DNA from: Pseudomonas nunensis
GTDB taxonomy: Bacteria > Pseudomonadota > Gammaproteobacteria > Pseudomonadales > Pseudomonadaceae
NCBI RefSeq assembly: GCF_024296925.1
Contig: NZ_CP101125.1
Span: 1,800,501 to 1,864,500 of the forward strand
Length of the DNA stretch: 64,000 nt
Direction of reading: 5' to 3'
Made by a program: the position numbers and the translations under genes. Positions 17,696-25,914 of the stretch are shown piece by piece. The notes under the pieces were generated by a model. It was not told where the DNA came from and ran no database searches. It was given only the letters and a program-made list of their open reading frames with translations. Numbering within the stretch: the stretch's first letter is position 1; each line of letters begins with the position of its first letter.

Positions 17696-18206
17696 TAGAT
17701 CTGATGGCAGGTGCAGAGACCTGGCTTGCACCTTGTCAGCCAACATTGTGGCGCTCCACGCTCCCATTCACGAAACGATCTATCGCGACTCTTAAGGTGT
17801 GCGGCTTTGCGAACGCTTGACGCTATCGTTGACCGTTCGTTACTGGCTGATTGCTGTCGTTCACTTCTGACTGTTTTCGGCCAAAAGCAGCCGGTCGAGT
17901 AGGCTCCAGAAAAGCGGGTTGCGCGACTTTGCCATTCGCCAGCTTGGGCTCGCCTGGGCACTGCCAGACTGGCTGACGTATGCCCATCGGCCCGAGGACT
18001 GCGCAGGGGTGGCGAACATGCCTATAACTGTTCGCAGGTCCATTTGCCACGACAGCTCGAGATTTGAACCGTTAACTGGTTGGAATCCTTCATATAAGCC
18101 CCTTTCTCTAACGCCTGATTCATAAAGATAACGACAAGCGTGCCGATACTCCAAAAGTACTTCAGGTCACTGCACACTGTTTTTGGCGATGAGCAAGGAA
18201 CACAAA
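17696..18206. other. Intergenic stretch without a supported gene
   Basis: About 510 bp. The part at 17860-17900 (GGCCAAAAGCAGCCGGTCGA) resembles a sequence often met between genes in pseudomonads. No reading frame here has a ribosome site and a recognisable product. Confidence 0.4.
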
Positions 18207-19742
18207 ATGATGTCTACTCGTCAGAGCGTACTCAAAGCATCAGACGTGACCCTTTGCGGTTTGGTGTGCCTGGCTGGGGTGGCCGTCACGTTTTTGGTGC
18301 TGATTCTGTTCTTAGGGGCAGAGCAGCGTACCGTTAGCGTTGCTTTTCAACTTGAGGTCGACGAAAGATTCAGTCGCCTGCAACGACGCTTTAATACTCA
18401 GGTCTTGAAATTAGACGTTGTGAGGCGTTTCTTTATCAACGCCGACGATGTCACTGAAAAGGAGTTTCTGGGATTCGTTACGCCTCTAGTTGGAGAGGAC
18501 GAAGCCTATAGCTGGGTACCAAAGATTTTAGAGAAGGATTTACAAGCGTTTCGCGCCAAGGCGCTTCTCAATGGCACCAGTGATTTTTCATATCATGAAA
18601 TTAATCCCGTCACCGGCGAAAGAGTCCCCCTCGCCAGCCGGCCGGAACACTGGATATTGCTCTACTTATTGAAGCGCGATGACGTAAAGATCATACCCGG
18701 CATGGATGTTATGGCTCGCCCGGGTCGCCAAGCCTTGATGAGCAAGGCACGAGAAACACGTCAAATAGTTGTGTCGGAACCGTTGAAAATGACCAATGGG
18801 CAGTCGGGGGTTTTCTTTGTTGCTCCTGTATTCCACGAGTCCCCTGAGGTTCCATTGAACAATGATAATTTGCAGGGGTTCGTTGTCTCCAGCGTACGCT
18901 TGGCTTCTTTGATGGAACAAGGCATTCCATTACCAAGTCTGCAACGACTGAACGTGACGCTTTCATTGATCGGCCCGCAGCATCAAGCGGAAAATGTTTA
19001 TCAGAGCTTGGCTCCAGCTGCCCCTTCAGCGCTGCATACGCAGCGGCTGCTGAAAGTAGCCGACCAAAATTACTTGATCCAGTTTAGACCCAGCTCAACA
19101 TTTCTGGTCGCCAACAGCTACGCACTGTCCATCAGCCTGATTATCGTGTTCGGAGCAGGGTTGACGCTGCTGCTGACCTTGATGGTGTACTTGCTGATTA
19201 CGCAGCGCGCCCGCGCGCTCTCGCTGGTTGATGAACGCACGCAAGACTTGCGTTTGTTGAACATTACCGATCACCTGACCGGAGTCTATAACCGTCGATA
19301 CTTCGAAGAGTTGATGGAGCGCCTGCTCATTGAGGCTAACGTGCAATACCGCCCTCTGTCGCTGATCATGTTTGATGTCGATCACTTCAAACACATCAAC
19401 GACCGCTGGGGCCATCAGTGTGGTGATAACGTTCTGAAGTCGTTGTGCACACGAATACGTTCGGCAACACGCAAAACCGATCTGTTGTGCAGAACAGGCG
19501 GTGAAGAGTTTGCATTGATCTGCCCGGATAGCGAACTGAACGATACAAGGCTGCTGGCAGAAAAGCTTCGAGCTCTAATAAGCACCGTACCATTTGATGA
19601 TGTTGGAAAGGCTACCTGTAGCTTCGGCGTTGCAACGTGGATTCCATCAGAATCGTTTGACGCCTTCATTCGGCGTGCCGATACCGCGATGTACAGCGCT
19701 AAATCAAGTGGTAGAGATCAAGTCCAACTTGCAGATAGGTAG
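18207..19742 (+). CDS. CHASE-domain diguanylate cyclase
   Basis: 511 residues from MMSTRQSV; AAGGAA sits 6 bases before this ATG and decides the start. A membrane helix lies at about 14-38, a periplasmic CHASE sensor at about 60-250, a second helix at about 303-332, then a GGDEF domain. The active motif is GGEEF at 431-435, and RKTD at 422-425 lies five residues before it, so a full inhibitory I-site is present. It should make c-di-GMP in response to an extracellular small ligand. The base composition is more AT-rich than the flanking core genes, like the segment that follows. Confidence 0.9.
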   Translation: MMSTRQSVLKASDVTLCGLVCLAGVAVTFLVLILFLGAEQRTVSVAFQLEVDERFSRLQRRFNTQVLKLDVVRRFFINADDVTEKEFLGFVTPLVGEDEAYSWVPKILEKDLQAFRAKALLNGTSDFSYHEINPVTGERVPLASRPEHWILLYLLKRDDVKIIPGMDVMARPGRQALMSKARETRQIVVSEPLKMTNGQSGVFFVAPVFHESPEVPLNNDNLQGFVVSSVRLASLMEQGIPLPSLQRLNVTLSLIGPQHQAENVYQSLAPAAPSALHTQRLLKVADQNYLIQFRPSSTFLVANSYALSISLIIVFGAGLTLLLTLMVYLLITQRARALSLVDERTQDLRLLNITDHLTGVYNRRYFEELMERLLIEANVQYRPLSLIMFDVDHFKHINDRWGHQCGDNVLKSLCTRIRSATRKTDLLCRTGGEEFALICPDSELNDTRLLAEKLRALISTVPFDDVGKATCSFGVATWIPSESFDAFIRRADTAMYSAKSSGRDQVQLADR

Positions 19743-19761
19743 AAGATCGGCTACCCGGATG

Positions 19762-19927
19762 TGTAGTGGTCTAATGAAACCGGACACCCATTTAGGCGAA
19801 AATGCTCGCCAGATAGACGAGTCTGGTCCCTGGCGGGATCGGCATCGAGTTAATCTAATACCTCGCCAGCACGATTTTCAGCAGCGGAAACGGATTTGGC
19901 GGACATTCAACGGCGCAGGCTTCAAGG
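19762..19927 (+). mobile_element. Truncated end of an IS3-like insertion sequence (remnant)
   Basis: TGTAGTGGTCTAATGAAACC followed by GGACACCC looks like an IS3-family terminal repeat and leader. About 100 bp on, the frame reads QQRKRIWRTFNGAGFK, which resembles the start of an orfA transposase but lacks a start codon. The element stops where the LysR gene ends. The identification rests on memory of IS3 ends and needs a database match. Confidence 0.4.
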
Positions 19928-20833
19928 TCAGCTTGCCGCAATCAGCCACTGAAGGACATCCCTCACCAGAAGTGTCTCGTGATAGTTCGATCTCACAATG
20001 TAACCCCGGTGAGGCCGGTCTACTGAAGGCCCGAGAGCGATCAATTTGCCCGCCTTGATCTGCTCTTCGATCAGCCCAGCCCAGCCCAAGGCGATACCTT
20101 GACCCTCCTGTGCAGCGGTCAGCAGCAACGGATAGTTATTGAAGCAAAAAACTGGCGCTTCCTCTGGCGGAGTGATCTTCGCGTGCAGGCACCAGTGATG
20201 CCAATCCAGCCACCGGGAGTCATCGCTGTCCTTATGAAGCAGCGGTAGATCCTCGATACTGCTTATTTTCGTACCTTCCATTAGCCCCAGTTTTTCAGCC
20301 AGATCTGGACTGCACACTGGGAATACCGTCTCGGGGATCAGTAGCTTTTCAAATCGGAAGTCACCGTCGAGGGATCCAAACTGAATGGCGATATCGGCAT
20401 CTTGAAGCATCGGATCATCGTCAAGGTTTACTGGGCGAATCTTGAATTGGATCTGGGGGAACTGGCTCTGGAGCGCAGGCAATTTCGGCATAAGCCAGAA
20501 ATAGCAGAATCCAAAATTCGCAGCGATCGAGATGGTAGGTTTCTGCTTGTTGAAATGGCGACGCATGCGCTTGACCGCTGCCTTAATTTCACTCACCGGG
20601 GATGCTAGGCCTGAATAAATCTGCTGACCCTCATAGGTGGGTCGCAACAGCTTACCGTTACGTTCGAAGAGTACACACCCAAGCGACTCCTCCAAGGTGC
20701 GAATCCGCTGAGAAATCGCCGGTTGAGTAGTGCCCAATTCAACAGCTGCGGCCGTCATCGAACCCAAGCGGATTGTGGCCTCAAAGGCGACCAAAGATTT
20801 AAGTGGCGGGAGGTCCTGTTCGCTCGGCTCCAT
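19928..20833 (-). CDS. LysR-family regulator of the phosphonate/betaine cluster
   Basis: 301 residues of the GcvA-like type: LKSLVAFEATIRLGSMTAAA, then recognition helix TTQPAISQRIRTLEESLG, then a substrate-binding domain. It is divergent from the dioxygenase gene, with 89 bp between the two start codons. That gap carries a GGGGAT-N11-ATCCCC dyad, the T-N11-A shape of a LysR box. It probably activates the dioxygenase/HD pair in response to its substrate. Confidence 0.87.
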   Translation of the reverse strand: MEPSEQDLPPLKSLVAFEATIRLGSMTAAAVELGTTQPAISQRIRTLEESLGCVLFERNGKLLRPTYEGQQIYSGLASPVSEIKAAVKRMRRHFNKQKPTISIAANFGFCYFWLMPKLPALQSQFPQIQFKIRPVNLDDDPMLQDADIAIQFGSLDGDFRFEKLLIPETVFPVCSPDLAEKLGLMEGTKISSIEDLPLLHKDSDDSRWLDWHHWCLHAKITPPEEAPVFCFNNYPLLLTAAQEGQGIALGWAGLIEEQIKAGKLIALGPSVDRPHRGYIVRSNYHETLLVRDVLQWLIAAS

Positions 20834-20857
20834 AACGTTTATGCATACCTCTAATAA

Positions 20858-20880
20858 GGGGATTGCGGGTGTTTATCCCC
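20858..20880. promoter_or_regulatory. LysR box between divergent genes
   Basis: GGGGAT and ATCCCC form a perfect 6-bp inverted repeat separated by exactly 11 bases, with T and A at the inner edges (T-N11-A). It lies 25 bp from the LysR start and 43 bp from the dioxygenase start. Confidence 0.65.
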
Positions 20881-20922
20881 TGAGCACGTAAGGATACTGA
20901 GACCACCTATTTGGAGGTTCTC

Positions 20923-22038
20923 ATGGTACAGGTCACTTTTGAAATCAAGCAACAACCGGCATCCGTGATCGCACAGTTGCCAGGGGAAACCATTGTGCTA
21001 GCGCCTCTGTGGTTGCGGGAGCGCTGCCAGGATGCTGTCAGTCTTGATGTCACTACTCAGCAAAGACTGTTTAACCCGCATAACCTTCCTGACGGCATCA
21101 CTCTGGTTGAAGCAGAGGCCAAAGGCGTAGATCAGGCATGGCTGTCATTCAGTGATGGTTATGCGGGGCTGTATGACCTCACGGAGTTTCGTGCCGACTT
21201 CGATCCGTTGGATGGCCTGCCAACGCCCATCAGTTGGAAGAGCAACATTGACACCCAACTCATCTACATCGACTTCAACCGACTGACCGACTTCGATTAT
21301 CGACTGGAGGCGTTCAGCAAGTTTTTGACCTACGGGGTTGTCGTTATCCAGTACGTGCCCACCGAAGCAGAGTCAGTTCTGGATGTAGGCAAAATCTTCG
21401 GCCAGGTGCGCGAAACTAATTTCGGCAAGTACTTCGAGGTCTACTCCCGGCCTAACTCCAATGACCTGGCCTATCGCTCGATTCACCTCGATCCTCATAC
21501 CGATAACCCCTATCGCGACCCGATGCCTGGCATCCAGCTCTTGCACTGCCTGATCAACGAAACATCGGGAGGCCTCTCTACACTCGTAGACAGTCTCGCG
21601 GTCGCAGAGCAGCTCAAGCTGGAAGATCCTGAAGGGTTCGAACTGCTGGCCAACGTGCCGGTACGTTACCGCCACGTCGACAACGACGTGGAGTTGATTG
21701 AACGCCGGCCGATCATCATGACTGACGCGCTAGGCCGAATGACAGGTGTCAGCTATAGCCCGCGCCTCGACTATCTACCGCTGCTGAATGAACACGACAT
21801 GGCCATATTCCACCGTGCACGTCGTCGCATGGGGGAGCTCTTTGTGGATCCGGCATTCGAGCGACGTTTCAAGCTGGAGAAGGGCGAGTTGCAAATGTTC
21901 AACAACACCCGTGTCCTCCATGGACGGACGAGCTTTGATACCAATGAAGGTCGCCGCCATCTGCAAGGTTGCTACATGGATATGGACGGCCCCAAAGGCA
22001 TCTACAAAGCCATGAAAAGAAGCTTGAAAGCTCAATAA
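20923..22038 (+). CDS. tmpA: TmpA-like 2-oxoglutarate dioxygenase (gamma-butyrobetaine hydroxylase family)
   Basis: 371 residues from MVQVTFEI, with GGAGG 5 bases upstream. It has the two-part gamma-butyrobetaine hydroxylase layout: a small N-terminal domain (PLWLRERC) and a TauD/TfdA double-stranded beta-helix. The iron triad is visible as HTD in LDPHTDNPYRD and the distal His in NNTRVLHGRTSF. Known TmpA hydroxylates 2-trimethylaminoethylphosphonate at C1, and its partner TmpB then cleaves the C-P bond. The HD gene 21 bp downstream and the choline-type binding protein make that role more likely than carnitine synthesis. The assignment is by context and family. Confidence 0.72.
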   Translation: MVQVTFEIKQQPASVIAQLPGETIVLAPLWLRERCQDAVSLDVTTQQRLFNPHNLPDGITLVEAEAKGVDQAWLSFSDGYAGLYDLTEFRADFDPLDGLPTPISWKSNIDTQLIYIDFNRLTDFDYRLEAFSKFLTYGVVVIQYVPTEAESVLDVGKIFGQVRETNFGKYFEVYSRPNSNDLAYRSIHLDPHTDNPYRDPMPGIQLLHCLINETSGGLSTLVDSLAVAEQLKLEDPEGFELLANVPVRYRHVDNDVELIERRPIIMTDALGRMTGVSYSPRLDYLPLLNEHDMAIFHRARRRMGELFVDPAFERRFKLEKGELQMFNNTRVLHGRTSFDTNEGRRHLQGCYMDMDGPKGIYKAMKRSLKAQ

Positions 22039-22059
22039 GATTCGAAAGCCTGAGGACTG

Positions 22060-22671
22060 ATGATGGAAACCGTAGCCTTTACCCAAATGAAAGACGGCAC
22101 CAAAGCCGAATATGAAATGCTGACCCAGCTGGAAACTGATTTCGCAAAGGAGCTGCCCGACCGCATTCTCAAATGCTTGCGGGATCTTGAGCACTCTCTG
22201 AGCGGTTACAAGGTGAGCAGGCTAGCTCACTCGCTTCAGACCGCGTGTAGGGCTGAGGACGCTGGTGCAGACGAGGAAATGGTGGTTGCAGCGCTGATCC
22301 ATGACCTGGGTGACGAGATCGCCCCCTACAACCACTCCCAGTATGCAGCATCCATCCTTCGCCCATATGTTCGTCCAGAGGTGACCTGGGTCATCAATTA
22401 TCACGGCCTCTTCCAGAACTACTACTACGTGCACTTCTTCGGCGGTGATCGTAATGAGCGGGATCTGTACAAGGATCACCCGTACTACGAGAGCTGTGTG
22501 CGCTTCTGTGAGGAATGGGACCAATCGTCCTTCGACCCCGATTACCCGACTCGCCCTTTGGAGCACTTCGAGCCTATGCTCCGGAGGATTTTCACTCGGC
22601 CAGCATTCGATCAAAAGTACGTTGGTGACCAGACTATGGGCCGCAGCGCGCTCGACCAACCTGTGGCCTAG
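22060..22671 (+). CDS. tmpB: TmpB/PhnZ-like HD-domain diiron oxygenase
   Basis: 203 residues. It has the PhnZ/MIOX-type HD layout: H in LAHSLQTA, the HD pair in AALIHDLGDE, H in APYNHSQYAA, H in INYHGLFQ and a late Asp in CEEWDQSSFD, a full set of metal ligands for a mixed-valent diiron site. Such enzymes oxidatively cleave the C-P bond of a 1-hydroxyalkylphosphonate. After TmpA the product would be glycine betaine plus phosphate. It is co-transcribed with the dioxygenase (21-bp gap, GAGG before the ATG). PhnZ for 2-aminoethylphosphonate is the main alternative, but its partner PhnY is of a different dioxygenase type. Confidence 0.75.
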   Translation: MMETVAFTQMKDGTKAEYEMLTQLETDFAKELPDRILKCLRDLEHSLSGYKVSRLAHSLQTACRAEDAGADEEMVVAALIHDLGDEIAPYNHSQYAASILRPYVRPEVTWVINYHGLFQNYYYVHFFGGDRNERDLYKDHPYYESCVRFCEEWDQSSFDPDYPTRPLEHFEPMLRRIFTRPAFDQKYVGDQTMGRSALDQPVA

Positions 22672-22696
22672 GCACTTTACTTACGGATCAGATTTG

Positions 22697-22728
22697 CGTA
22701 ATAGCGGCAGCGTGCTGCCGCTATTACG
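22697..22728. terminator. Perfect hairpin after the HD gene
   Basis: CGTAATAGCGGCAG and CTGCCGCTATTACG form a 14-bp perfect stem with the 4-base loop CGTG, 25 bp after the HD stop codon. No T run follows on either strand, so it may be a factor-dependent terminator or an mRNA-stabilising hairpin. Confidence 0.5.
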
Positions 22729-23433
22729 TGCATACCTGTGATCAGAACTCAGGAAGGCTACCCAGGTTGTCGCGCTTGGAGCTATTTCGATCAGTGGAAA
22801 GGCAGATTTTTCTACGACGTGCACATCTGCACCTTTGATATACCCACCTTCCGTGTTTTCAACCCATGAGTACACTCTCCAGATAGCTCGCCACTATCTC
22901 GGCCATCGCTTCTGCTTTGTGTGCTGGTATTGAGGTTCGTGGTGGGTGATCGACCTGTAAGACCTCATCCTGTACAAACCTCATCGATGCCTGCTGAACA
23001 TGGAGAAGGTCATGAGCGATGATGGATTTGCAGAGCTGGCTGCTCGATCTGCAAAGGTGAGAAACGAAAATCTGCAAATGCTGGAGGGGCTGGGCGGCGG
23101 CGATTGACGCGGCACATCTCCTTACCACGTCCCCATCCGCAAAACAGCAGGGCTCACTCTGGCTCCTGAAGACGAAAGCTTCCGACAGGTCCTCAGCTTA
23201 ATCCAACGGCTCTCGTGAAGTGTCTAAGCGAAAGGTATCCGGGTGGATCCCTCCCTACTGATCCATAAGAAAACCGCATGCTCCTCATAATAGAAACGCG
23301 GTTATGCCGTACTGGCGATTGGCCGATAATCGAAGCGGGAAAGGCGCAATTCATAAGTGTCAGCCACGTGCAAATTTGAGTCTGCCATCCAGATACGTCA
23401 CACAGAGTTAGTACAACTCTAGAGGGGAGTCGG
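22729..23433. other. 700-bp gap between HD gene and binding-protein gene
   Basis: No supported gene. A minus-strand frame at 22859-23128 (89 residues) ends plausibly (IPAHKAEAMAEIVASYLESV) but has no start site or recognised family, and could be a decayed fragment. The last 100 bp should hold the promoter of the binding-protein gene. Confidence 0.45.
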
Positions 23434-24369
23434 ATGAACAAGTTTTACAAAACCGTGATCGCAGTAACCTTGGCATCTCAAAGCGTGTTGGTTATGGCTC
23501 AAGAACCCAGCAGTTGCCAAGTCATCAAGACGGCGAACGTGGGATGGCTCGATGGTATATCGACAAACGCATTGACTCAGGTGGTTGCCGAAGGCCTGGG
23601 ATATAAATTTGACGACAGCATGCTTTCACTGCCAATCGTTCTGAAGTCTCTTAGCGATGGCAAGCTGGATACGTTCATTAACTACTGGTCGCCATCTCAG
23701 GATCCTCTGATTACCCCCCTAAAGGACTCTTTGTCCGTTCTCCCGGCCCCTAACCTCACAGGTGCAAAATACACACTCGCAGTTCCAAAATTTCTGGCCG
23801 ATGAGGGGTTGAAGGATTTCAAGGACATCGAGAAATTTAAAGTTCAGCTCGGAGGCCGCATTTACGGCATCCAGCCTGGTAGCGGCGGAAACACGTTGGT
23901 GCAGAAGATCATCAAGGACAACTCGTATGGTTTGAAGGATTTCAAACTGGTCGAGTCTGGTGAAGCAGGCATGATCCAAGAGGTAGGTCGCTCGATTCAA
24001 CGCAAGAAGCCCATTGTGTTCCTGGCGTGGGCGCCTCACCCAATGAACGTGAACATGGACATCGTGTATCTAACGGGTGGTGATGATTCCTTCGGTCCCG
24101 ATTTCGGCGCAGCAACGGTCAAAACCATCACATCCAAAGGCTATGCCGAGCGCTGCGGTAACGTTGGCAAGTTGTACAGCAATCTGAAATTCACGGTCGA
24201 CATGGAGAGCAGCATCATGAACTCCCTCGACAAAAAGGAGCCCGCTTTGAGTGCAGCGAAAAAATGGCTGGCCGCTCATCCTGAGACTCTGGATAGCTGG
24301 CTGGCTGGTGTGACTACCGTCGACGGTAAAGACGCGAAAGCAGCAGTATTAGCAAACATCTCCAAGTAA
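23434..24369 (+). CDS. ChoX-like periplasmic binding protein for quaternary ammonium compounds
   Basis: 311 residues with GGGAG before the ATG and a signal peptide (1-22, LVMAQ). It is the OpuAC/ChoX type: NVGWLDGIS, FINYWSPSQDP, GAKYTLAVP and LAWAPHPMN carry the aromatic residues that box a trimethylammonium group in ChoX. It binds choline, betaine or, given the neighbours, perhaps trimethylaminoethylphosphonate. No permease or ATPase lies in the window. Pseudomonads are known to use separate binding proteins (CbcX, CaiX, BetX) with one shared CbcWV core, so this orphan may do the same. A strong terminator follows. Confidence 0.85.
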   Translation: MNKFYKTVIAVTLASQSVLVMAQEPSSCQVIKTANVGWLDGISTNALTQVVAEGLGYKFDDSMLSLPIVLKSLSDGKLDTFINYWSPSQDPLITPLKDSLSVLPAPNLTGAKYTLAVPKFLADEGLKDFKDIEKFKVQLGGRIYGIQPGSGGNTLVQKIIKDNSYGLKDFKLVESGEAGMIQEVGRSIQRKKPIVFLAWAPHPMNVNMDIVYLTGGDDSFGPDFGAATVKTITSKGYAERCGNVGKLYSNLKFTVDMESSIMNSLDKKEPALSAAKKWLAAHPETLDSWLAGVTTVDGKDAKAAVLANISK

Positions 24370-24371
24370 AG

Positions 24372-24402
24372 AAAAGCCGCTTCAGTGAAGCGGCTTTTTT
24401 TA
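24372..24402 (+). terminator. Intrinsic terminator of the binding-protein gene
   Basis: AGCCGCTTC-AGT-GAAGCGGCT, a 9-bp perfect stem, is followed by a run of seven T. It starts 3 bp after the stop codon. Confidence 0.92.
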
Positions 24403-24506
24403 TCGAAAATCCGCAGTTGGAGGCTCGCTGAGGGAGCCACATGTAGCCAGTTGCCAGGCGTTTACTCATCGCAACGTGCCTTAACCGGACGCTTACTCAT
24501 ATCCAG

Positions 24507-24989
24507 CTAGCAAGCCGGGCCAATCGCCGGAACACTCTGACGAACATAATAATTGTCGAATTCACTGCTTTCGATGAATTGGAAGCCATGGCGGGTATAA
24601 AAGCGATTCGAAGCGCTTTCTTTGAGTGCACCCACTTTAATACGGAGCGCAGCCGCATCCGCCTCTTTGAAAATCTGAGTGAGAACAGCAGACCCTACAC
24701 CTGATCCTTGCGCGGTCGGTCTCACATACAAGTGGTCGAGCAAGAGTTCATTGTGGCGATGCTTGACCACTACAAAACCAACCCTCTCTCCAGATACCTC
24801 GATATAGCGTGTGTTGCGAGCTTCAAAACCGCTAAGAAACCGCTCGCGCGCGCGCACTGGATCAAATCGCCCAACACGCTCCAGACTTTCGCGCATGGCC
24901 TCAATTCGAATGGCTACAAGATTTTCCAAGTCGCTTTGTTGAGCTAGGACCAAAATGATTGGGGAATTTTGATTGGGTGTGACAGGCAT
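24507..24989 (-). CDS. GNAT-family N-acetyltransferase
   Basis: 160 residues from MPVTPNQN, with GGAG 9 bases upstream. Motif A is LLDHLYVRPTAQGSGVGSAV (complete QxxGxG), and motif B is ALKESASNRFYTRHGF. Substrate unknown. It lies just outside the lower-GC segment, on the opposite strand. Confidence 0.87.
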   Translation of the reverse strand: MPVTPNQNSPIILVLAQQSDLENLVAIRIEAMRESLERVGRFDPVRARERFLSGFEARNTRYIEVSGERVGFVVVKHRHNELLLDHLYVRPTAQGSGVGSAVLTQIFKEADAAALRIKVGALKESASNRFYTRHGFQFIESSEFDNYYVRQSVPAIGPAC

Positions 24990-25225
24990 ATTTGGCGCTC
25001 CAACTACCATCCTGGGAGGCCAGTATAGAGAGCCTGATATGTGGTTCCCAGTTTGGCTTCACCGTCGAACTCAGACATCCATCTCAAATATGAATGAAGG
25101 GCTGTCTCTGGGACTGTTCGGCGAAAATGTGGTCGCCAGCGGGCTTTTTAATGGGTCGAGAGAAGCTAGCCTGAAACTTTTCCACGTTTTTCCTGGCAGG
25201 GCGTCAAGCGCTTAGCCAGAGGTTC

Positions 25226-25819
25226 CTAAAGCCAGATTGGCACAATAGACACAGCCAGCAGCGCACCCAGCAGCATGTTTAAAAATCGCCATTGTCGTTC
25301 GCTCTTCAATTGCCGCGACAGCGCCAACCCGGCTCCGCACCATAGCGCCAGCGAACACATGCAAGACACGCCAAACACCAGGCTCAGCAGCAACGCAAGT
25401 GACGCCGGCCCCGGTGTCAGTGAAGCGAATGATGCGGCGGCGCTGAGAGTCATCGCCCAGCCTTTGGGGTTTTGCAAAAGCATCCAGATGCCCGTGAGAA
25501 AACTCGCGGGCTTTTCGTTGACCGCGGCGTTACCGGGTTTTCCTCGCTTTGCGATCTGCCAGGCCAGCCACAGCAGATAAAGCGCCCCCACCAGTTTCAT
25601 CGCCAATTGCAGTGACGGCGCCGCCAGGATCAGGCTGCCCAGACCGCCAGCCGCCGCGACGGCCATCAGCGCCAAGCCAAACGAGATGCCCGCAAGCAAT
25701 GGAAGTGAGCGCACCCAACCGAAATTTGCTCCGGAGGCTGTCGCCAAGGTGGTTGCGCCGCCCGGGCTGAACGTGGCGACCATAACGAAGAGTAGAAGCG
25801 GAAGTATTGAACCTGGCAT
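25226..25819 (-). CDS. LysE/RhtB-family exporter
   Basis: 197 residues from MPGSILPL, with AAGGA upstream. Six membrane helices are visible. The TFSPGGATTLATASGANFGW region in the first loop and LLQNPKGWAMTL in the middle are LysE/RhtB marks. The family exports amino acids or homoserine lactones. It is divergent from a LysR gene that probably regulates it. Confidence 0.87.
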   Translation of the reverse strand: MPGSILPLLLFVMVATFSPGGATTLATASGANFGWVRSLPLLAGISFGLALMAVAAAGGLGSLILAAPSLQLAMKLVGALYLLWLAWQIAKRGKPGNAAVNEKPASFLTGIWMLLQNPKGWAMTLSAAASFASLTPGPASLALLLSLVFGVSCMCSLALWCGAGLALSRQLKSERQWRFLNMLLGALLAVSIVPIWL

Positions 25820-25914
25820 GGCGAGTGTCCTTAAGTGGTCTCGACTTAATAGCCTGTTGCCAAGTAGCATTAAAGCTAATGTTTGTAATGCTCAATATTA
25901 GGAACCCTAATGCT

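Noticed and set aside
17861..18154. 97-residue minus-strand frame after the 75-residue gene
   Set aside because: It runs through sequence resembling a dispersed intergenic motif, and has no start signal or domain.
23012..23107. 31-codon plus-strand frame starting MSDDGFAELAARSAKV, after GGAGAAGG
   Set aside because: It has a fair ribosome site but is short, of unknown family and overlaps the minus-strand candidate. The evidence is too thin to call.
22859..23128. 89-residue minus-strand frame between the HD and binding-protein genes
   Set aside because: The C-terminal part looks coding-like, but there is no ribosome site, no recognised domain and no partner, so it is not listed as a gene.
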